DNA of 64,000 nucleotides, taken from contig CM068387.1 of the NCBI GenBank assembly GCA_034770075.1, positions 78,121,971 to 78,185,970 of the forward strand, given 5' to 3'. Position 1 is the first letter of the stretch. Each line of letters begins with the position of its first letter. Under the pieces are notes generated by a model that did no database searches, had not been told where the DNA came from, and saw only the letters and a program-made list of their open reading frames with translations. Source of the DNA: Aralia elata (taxonomy: Eukaryota > Streptophyta > Magnoliopsida > Apiales > Araliaceae). Both the position numbers and the translations under genes were made by a program. Positions 57,440 to 64,000 of the stretch are shown one piece after another.

Positions 57440-57880
57440 ATCTGTCTCAAATATAGCAAAATCAGTCTCAAAACAAAAAATTAGATACGAAAAATGACTG
57501 TCTCAAAAAATTAAATACGAAAAATATCCATCTCAAATTTGTCTCAATACTGACCCATGGGGAGCTAAATTTTGAAACCGATTTTGTCGGTTTCAAATTT
57601 GACGGGCAAATTTGGCGTTGTTTTTAGTTCACGTAATTTGAGACGAAAAAAGCTGTCTCAAATTTGTCTGAAAATTTGCTACAACTATCTTTCTTACACA
57701 TATTTTGAGACGGATACCATCCGTCTCAATTCCGTTTCAACTTTGGCGCCAATAATTTTTTAGCGCGCATATTTTAAGACAAGCAACAATAATCTCAAAA
57801 TTTGTGTCAACTTTGGCGCCAATTTCGCACATTCTTTGAAACAGAAAAAAATCGTCTCAATTTCGTCTCAATATGTTTAC
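57440..57880. repeat. CACTA-like subterminal field of GTCTCAAA/TTTGAGAC motifs
   Basis: More than a dozen GTCTCAAA/TTGAGACG motifs in both orientations, with TTTGGCGCCAA palindromes near 57740 and 57816. Such dense inverted motifs are typical near CACTA ends. No CACTA terminus is present next to it, possibly because a solo LTR lies just to the right. Confidence 0.45.
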
Positions 57881-58002
57881 TAACAACAAATTACAAATAT
57901 TTTCATAATTTAATTTTAAAATCTAAAAAAAAATATTTTCAAAATAATAATGATAATTACTAAACTGTTATTTATAAAAAAAATACTAAATAAGACATCT
58001 GT

Positions 58003-61000
58003 TGTAACGCCCCCAAATTCGGGCCCCTTGAACCTCGAACCTGGTACGTCACGATGCATCATCTTCATACACATTATACAATTAACGCGGAATATATAAA
58101 TATAAATTATTTATTTCAAATGATTCTACAACATTTTCCAAGGTCAACAACCTTAACTCAATATCTACCTTAATAACTCAAATGGTTTACATAATCATTT
58201 TCATAAGATAACATAATAGTTAACACATATTAAGTTACTTTTGAACTTTTTCTCTTGTCTTTGTCCTTCCTGAAGCAATAGAGCTTAACTTAAATATTAT
58301 CATGATATAGCAATAGTGGGCAACTACTTTGCTCGGCAAGTTTAAATACAAGAAAGATATATCATGATTGAAAAAGAATAGGCTTTTGAATTTTTAACAA
58401 TATATAATAATTGTGAAAGAACAATAATCAAATTTCAATAAATGAATAACTGAATCAATAACGCTGAGTGACCAGCAATGACCATGAACAAATTTGATAA
58501 TCAAGGTGATCAACCTTTCATACAAGGTAAACATATGCAACTTGCACTAAGTGCGATTAAACAATAAATTTCATTGATATGAAATAATTGATAATAATTA
58601 AACCACTAACATGCTTGAAAATATTAACTCAAGTTTGAGTTAGGAAACTTATCTTGTTTGTCGATTACTGCTACGCAATCTAATTTAATCTCTTATGAAA
58701 GACCTATCATTTATAAGATTGATCTTTCAATTAGCATATCATATCATACCTCATAATACTACTACTTTATAAATAAATCATCTAACATTTAGCCACATAA
58801 TCGAATGTTAGATAATACCTTAAACCATCAGTATTATTATCATCCTTTGATAATACTTCAATCACTTTATCATCATCTTAAAACTCTCGTCTAATATTAT
58901 TAATCATTTAATAATATTTTAATTTTCTTCTTATTATTAATCACTTAAAATATCTTAGTCACTTACAAATATTATTAATTATTTAACAATATTCTAATCA
59001 CACTATAATATTATTAATCATTTAATAATATTCAAATCATTTACTAATATTATTAATCATTTAATAATATTCAAATCATTATCTAATATTATTAATCATT
59101 TAATAATATTTAAAATCACTTCTTAATATTATTAACCATTAAATAATATTTTATTCACTTTCTAATATTATTAATCATTCAATAATATTTTATTTCACTT
59201 TCAAATATTATTCACCCTTTAATAATATTTTGATCACTTAATATCATTTATTAATGTCTTAATAATTTTCAAATATTATTAATCCTTTAATAATATTTTA
59301 ATCATTTAATAATACTTTAATCTAATATTATTAATCATTTAATAATATTTTAATCCAATATTATTAATATTTAATAATATTTTAATCATTTATTAGACTC
59401 ATGAACAATTTAATTTAATTGTTCATCCTTTACTATTTAATTTAGTTAACATACATATTTGGCCATATACATAATATTTTATTTCAAATGACCAAATTAC
59501 CCATATAAAATCTTAATATATCATATTAAAGATCATTAAGAAATAAAATCACATTTACACAATTTTCAACTTAACATAACTTAATTTTCTCATTTATTCT
59601 TAACTTAATCATAGGTACGAAAAATACCAAAATAACTTGTTATTTATATATCTTTTGGAGAATATCAGAATATGGATTTTAGTCACAAAATAATTTTCTT
59701 GTAATTTTATAAATTTATTTCCTATTTTTAAATAGGCTAAAACAGTCCAAAATGACTACATTTATCATAAATTATCCTTTCGTCTAAAAATTATGAAATT
59801 TGTACAGTAGACTTATACTACCATATACTGATTTTAGTTAAATTTTCACAATTTTCTGGCTTGTATTCACTAAGTTATAACAGTTTACTTTTAAAATCGT
59901 ATTTTCTTATAAAAACCATAACTCCCTTTCAGGATATCGAAAAATTTCCATCTTTGGAGAACATCTAGTTAACTTGATATGCTAACATACCACAAAAGAT
60001 CAGAATGTTTAGAGTAACAAAAGTGGCCGAAACAGTGGTCAGAGCAAACTAGCCAGAAACTCATTTGTTTTTTCCAGATTTTTGTCGACAGGAAGTGTTT
60101 GCCATAAATTACACCACGGTCGATCCGTTTGATCTTTTTGAGTGATTCTACTTGGGTTTATCAGATAACTCATATATCTAATACCTCTCTTTGACGGATC
60201 ACAAAAAGAAGTTATAGATTTCAAATGGTAAAAGTCAAAGTAGACTGAAATTTAGTGCTTTTAGGCTTAAAAACTGTTTTTGTTCTTCTTTCATTTCATT
60301 TATTTCCTTGAATTCTTTTGTTGGATTCTTGCTAATCCATGGCTAACCCATTACTTTTAAGTTTAAGTACTCCATTTATCTTATAAAAACATACATTTAT
60401 ACATAAACATCAAGGTATTAACCAAAGGTTTTGATATACCTCAACTAGTAGCTTGTTTTCTCTTCTCCTTCCATGGCTTCCTTTATTCTTTTCTTCTCTC
60501 TTTCTCTCTTACTCTCTCTATATTTTCAGCTGAACATTTGGGGGATACGGGTGAAGAATGAGAGAGAAGGCTTGATAATTGCCTTATTAGGCTTGAAAAT
60601 AATAGTTAATCATCCTATGTCCCATGTCATTTAATTAGCCAATCACAAGAAGAGTTGGTGAGGAAAATAAGGAAGCACTCATTGCATTTCTTCCACACAT
60701 ATCAGTATTTAGCCGCCTCCCTATGGCCCACAATTCTAGAAGTTTTAATATCTCCTCTTTTATTTACTCGTTTATCCGTTTAATTGTCTATTTGACCATT
60801 TTGGCTTCTAAAGATCAACCTTTTCGAACTTGTAGTCGATTCCTACTAATTTCGGCGTTCTCAACGTCATGGGAATATCCGTTTCTTCAAATTCATCTCT
60901 GAATTCTAAGTTTGACTTTTTACCAAAAAACTAACTGTTAATTTTTTGACCAAAAAGTCAACACCGACACATTTTGTGTTTTCAGTCTATCCTTACTATT

Positions 61001-61844
61001 TTCGACGTTCCGAACTCAACCGTACAGTCCGCGTCTCCAAATTCCACTCCGAACTCAAATTCGAGTTTTCTACCACTATTCTTGTCTTATATGCAATTAT
61101 TCGCTTCCTTAGTTAGTTCATACTCTAATTAAATTAATTAGTTTGATCAACTATTAATTCACATCCATTTGACATAATATTAAATATCATACTATTATTC
61201 ATATTATATAAAATTATTGTAATACAAATACAACTATCGTCATTAACTAAATAAATTTCTTTATTCAATTAATTAAAACAAATATTTTAACCCACTAATT
61301 TTCAAATAGTGAATTAATTACCTCATTCCATATTTAATTCATATTTGTTTGGCATAATATAATATATTAAGCCCTTACATAAATATATTTTACATTCATA
61401 TATAATATATTTATAATAATGAGTTTAATTAACTCCCTTATTTTATCAGAACAAAATACATATATTAATTCACCAATATTAAGGAAGTGAATTAATTAAC
61501 TTGTATATGAAATTTAGTTCATAATAATTCTATCGTCGTCTAAAGCTCAATATTCAAATTATATTATTTAATAATATAATTTTAATTTAATCTCAATTAA
61601 TTAATATTAATTAATTAATTTCATCCACTTTCTTTAATGATTTAATTAAATATTAAATCTCATTTTTCCAATATATGTATATATTTCACATCTATATATA
61701 CACATTTAGTCCATTACACAAAACCACATACTTCGAATTATATGAAACACATATATACATATGTCCAAATCTACTTCATCCCTTAATAAGAATTTTATTT
61801 ATTAAATTCTTATTTTAAATTTCTGAAATATCTAGGATATTGCA
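58003..61844 (-). mobile_element. Solo LTR, chromovirus-type, 3.8 kb
   Basis: 3842 bp from TGTAACGCCCCCAAATTCGG to CTAGGATATTGCA with target duplication TCTGT (57998-58002 and 61845-61849). The left end aligns with the LTR end of element B (CGCCCCCAAAT.C.GG...TTGAA...GGTAC.TCACGAT), so it is a related but distinct family in the same orientation. No coding region; it contains an AT repeat tract. Confidence 0.85.
58850..59400. repeat. AT-rich TATTATTAATCATTTAATAATATT array
   Basis: About 12-14 imperfect copies of a unit of 30-45 bp centred on TATTATTAATCATTTAATAA, itself nearly palindromic, inside the solo LTR. Confidence 0.75.
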
Positions 61845-61849
61845 TCTGT

Positions 61850-62812
61850 CGATGAGTATTATTACAAATATCTTATGAAAGATAACGTACTACAAGTCTC
61901 ACTAAATACAACAAAAGTAACTTCTAAAAACTATTAGTTTAAAGCTCAAAAATTTGCATAATCACATGTCTTCATCCTCGATGGTAAACAAAAGTAACTT
62001 CTAAAAAGTACTACCTAAAAGATCAACATACATATATAATCACAAGTCTGCATCCTCGTTACCATTGCTGTAATATTTATCATGCTCATCCTCGACATTA
62101 ACATCCTACAAGTAGCACATGGAATGTATGTCAAATATACATAAAGATACAAATTTTATTCTCTATCTAATTATTGAGGATTTTCTTCAAATTAAAAATA
62201 TATTATTTTAACAAATATACGGTATTGCACAGTTACTGTTCTTGCACTTTCTTTCCTTGTACCTCTACTAAATGTGAAGTCCTGATCTTAATGTCCTAGT
62301 ACCTAGTTGAGAGAAAAAGTCATACAAAACACCTTGCAGGTCCCCAAGTGTAAGACCTCGATCACATATTAAGCCTGAAATTAGGAAGAGCAATCCATTT
62401 ATATATAAATGATAACAAAAAGCACTAGTAAACAGTAGAGATGCCATTACAAAGCATTTACAAGTACATAGCAGGAGGGTATAATATAATAAGAAGTTGA
62501 TCACACATCTCAGGCTACTAGCCAAGTTTGAAAATTTTCAGACAAAAAGCAACTGAGGCTCACATACTTGGCCCAGTCACATCTGGCATTGCGTGATATC
62601 AAGCATGAGCCCAAACAAAGGATAGTTCTTCGATGGGCTTTAAATGCAAAGTTATGTTTTAAGGTGGGGAACTAAATGATCAACTTAGGAGATGTGAGCC
62701 CAAGTACAAATTAGGGTTCACATATGACCTAATCGAATTGAATGCACAAATTAGGGTTTGCATTGTGACTTAATTGAATTAAATGAATAGACGAAAAAGC
62801 CAGAAATAAATG
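61850..62812. other. Intergenic; possible small acidic 3' exon at about 62025-62110
   Basis: On the minus strand an acceptor-like TACTTGTAG is followed by DVNVEDEHDKYYSNGNEDAD and a stop. It could be the last exon of a gene or transposase but has no match I recognise. The rest, including the frame at 62268-62525, shows nothing convincing. Confidence 0.25.
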
Positions 62813-63330
62813 TGTGAGACCCAAGAAAAGCCTCCACGTGTCCCGAGGCAGAAGACTCATGGAGGCGATTCATTATTTTGGGAATTGATTGAGGGATTGG
62901 ATTGGTGGCTAGAAGGACAGGGGCGATATGGGCATTACTCTGGTGACTAAGGGTATTTCTGGATTTTCTCCCGAGGGCATGTGTCTGGCACATGACGACT
63001 TTCCAGGAAACCCTATAAATACTCCTTCCATTCCATTGAGGAAGGGACTTTTGATTCCTGACTTGGCTTGGACTTTTGGAGAAGCTAAAGAACTTGGAGA
63101 TTCTCTCTCAACCTGAAGTATACACTAAGGCTCTCTAGATCCTAGTTACTCTAGAAGGCACTTAGATCCTAGGAGTTCTGCCACGTGTTACTAGGGTAAT
63201 TGCCTACCTGTTCTTCTCCCCTCTTCAATTCATTAATTAATACCATACTCTTCATGGATTTCTCTCCTCCTCAGCCAACACGAAACCCTAACCCTAGCAA
63301 GGTACGATTTTCTTGCCCACATTTCTTTAC
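62813..63330 (+). repeat. LTR-like promoter and leader of a retroelement at the edge
   Basis: A TATA box CCCTATAAATACTCC at about 63010-63025 lies within a G/C-richer segment, followed by a leader-like region with AACCCTAACCCTAG and an end ACATTTCTTTAC. The next bases CGACTCTGCTGGGGA resemble primer-site sequence I associate with Tat-group elements. The left border is a guess and the second LTR is outside the window. Confidence 0.4.
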
Positions 63331-64000
63331 CGACTCTGCTGGGGAGGTGTAGAATTCGTGAAGGGTATGCCCACAACTCGAAGTGGGAGAACTATAGGAA
63401 GAGTTTCACTAATGACAAGTATTACCTTACCGGATCTAGCTTTGAGGTGATCGAATCAAGCTTTTCAAGGTGCAAATCTGGATACAGACAGACCCATAAT
63501 AGAAGACACCTCACAAAGAAAATCAAGTTTCTCATACCTACCAACACCGGACAAACAAGTACGAGCATACAAGGCAAAGAAACAGCTGAAGACTAGCTAG
63601 TAATGAACGTTGTGCAGATGGAGATGCTGAAGGCGTTGAAAGATGCACGTAAGGGACAATGAAAGATTAGGTCCATGCTGTCCGAGATGCAGAAACAACA
63701 AGAGGTTTCACAAGACATTCAAAGTAAAGAAAATAAATTTGAAGAAGTATTTCAAGAAGTTTTCTTTACTTTCGATTTCTCAAAGTAAAGAAAACCGGGG
63801 GCATGATGGACTCCATAATTCCTACTTGCCATATAAAGGGAAGTACACTACACGATTCTTTTTTAATTTCTTAAGAATTTTATTTGTTCGTACATATGAA
63901 CACATATGTTAATATATAAATGCCCATATGATTAACAAATCTGGTTCTGTTAGAGGTTAACAGACAATATTTATGGAGAAACATTTTTGACAGAGCATCC
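63331..64000 (+). pseudogene. Retroelement leader and gag-like fragment at right edge
   Basis: After the primer-site-like CGACTCTGCTGGGGAGG the text QTSTSIQGKETAED, QMEMLKALKDARKGQ and SMLSEMQKQQEVSQD suggests a broken gag N-terminus of a Tat/Athila-like element. The 89-residue frame at 63643-63912 matches no family. The element continues beyond the window. Confidence 0.35.

Noticed and set aside
58850..59400. Possible centromeric satellite
   Set aside because: The units are short and irregular, and the array is confined inside one solo LTR.

Overview
The window is eudicot-type nuclear DNA: AT-rich, with spliced-gene exons and plant retrotransposon lineages (Tekay-type chromoviruses, SIRE-type and other Ty1/copia elements, a Tat/Ogre-like solo LTR, CACTA ends, a Stowaway-like MITE). 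I recognise one host gene, an ACD6-like ankyrin-repeat gene on the minus strand. Exon 1 is at 8920-9508, exon 2 at 858-1405, and its 3' part lies beyond the left edge. The species cannot be named from sequence alone.

Left part (1-11035). The intron between the two ankyrin exons holds a defective Ty1/copia element (1436-7795, duplication AATAA). Its 5' LTR is split by a Tat/Ogre-like solo LTR (1624-3606, duplication AAGAA). The copia pol gene has lost most of reverse transcriptase and RNase H and carries an AT-rich duplicated filler there. A Stowaway-like MITE (9739-9979) lies upstream of the gene.

Centre (11036-55373). This is one nested insertion. The outer element A (11041-55368, minus strand, duplication ATAAT) is an old, degenerate Tekay-type Ty3/gypsy element. 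Its pol gene is interrupted by a CACTA-like transposon carrying apparent host-gene fragments (13542-18282) and by a deleted SIRE-like copia element D (19402 to about 26410). D itself holds a solo LTR (21968-24711, duplication AGTGT). A's 5' LTR is interrupted twice. Element B (30366-42533, minus, duplication TCGTG) has 5-kb LTRs around only 1.9 kb of internal DNA and resembles a LARD. Element C (43535-54808, plus, duplication GCCAC) is a nearly full-length chromovirus with a full set of domains but several in-frame stops. By eye, LTR divergence gives the order A oldest, then C, then B youngest.

Right part (55374-64000). This holds a degraded copia pol fragment, a CACTA-like subterminal repeat field, a 3.8-kb solo LTR (58003-61844, duplication TCTGT) and, at the edge, the LTR and leader of another retroelement. 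I recognise no intact host gene here.

The most notable points are these. B and C share an acidic, coiled-coil reading frame between the primer binding site and gag, and in B it is joined to the gag zinc-knuckle region across one stop codon. The two LTRs of B differ in length by two units of a roughly 134-bp tandem repeat. The CACTA-like element appears to carry a prolylcarboxypeptidase exon and a splicing-factor exon. The copia insertion sits about 25 nt from the ankyrin gene's 3' splice site.
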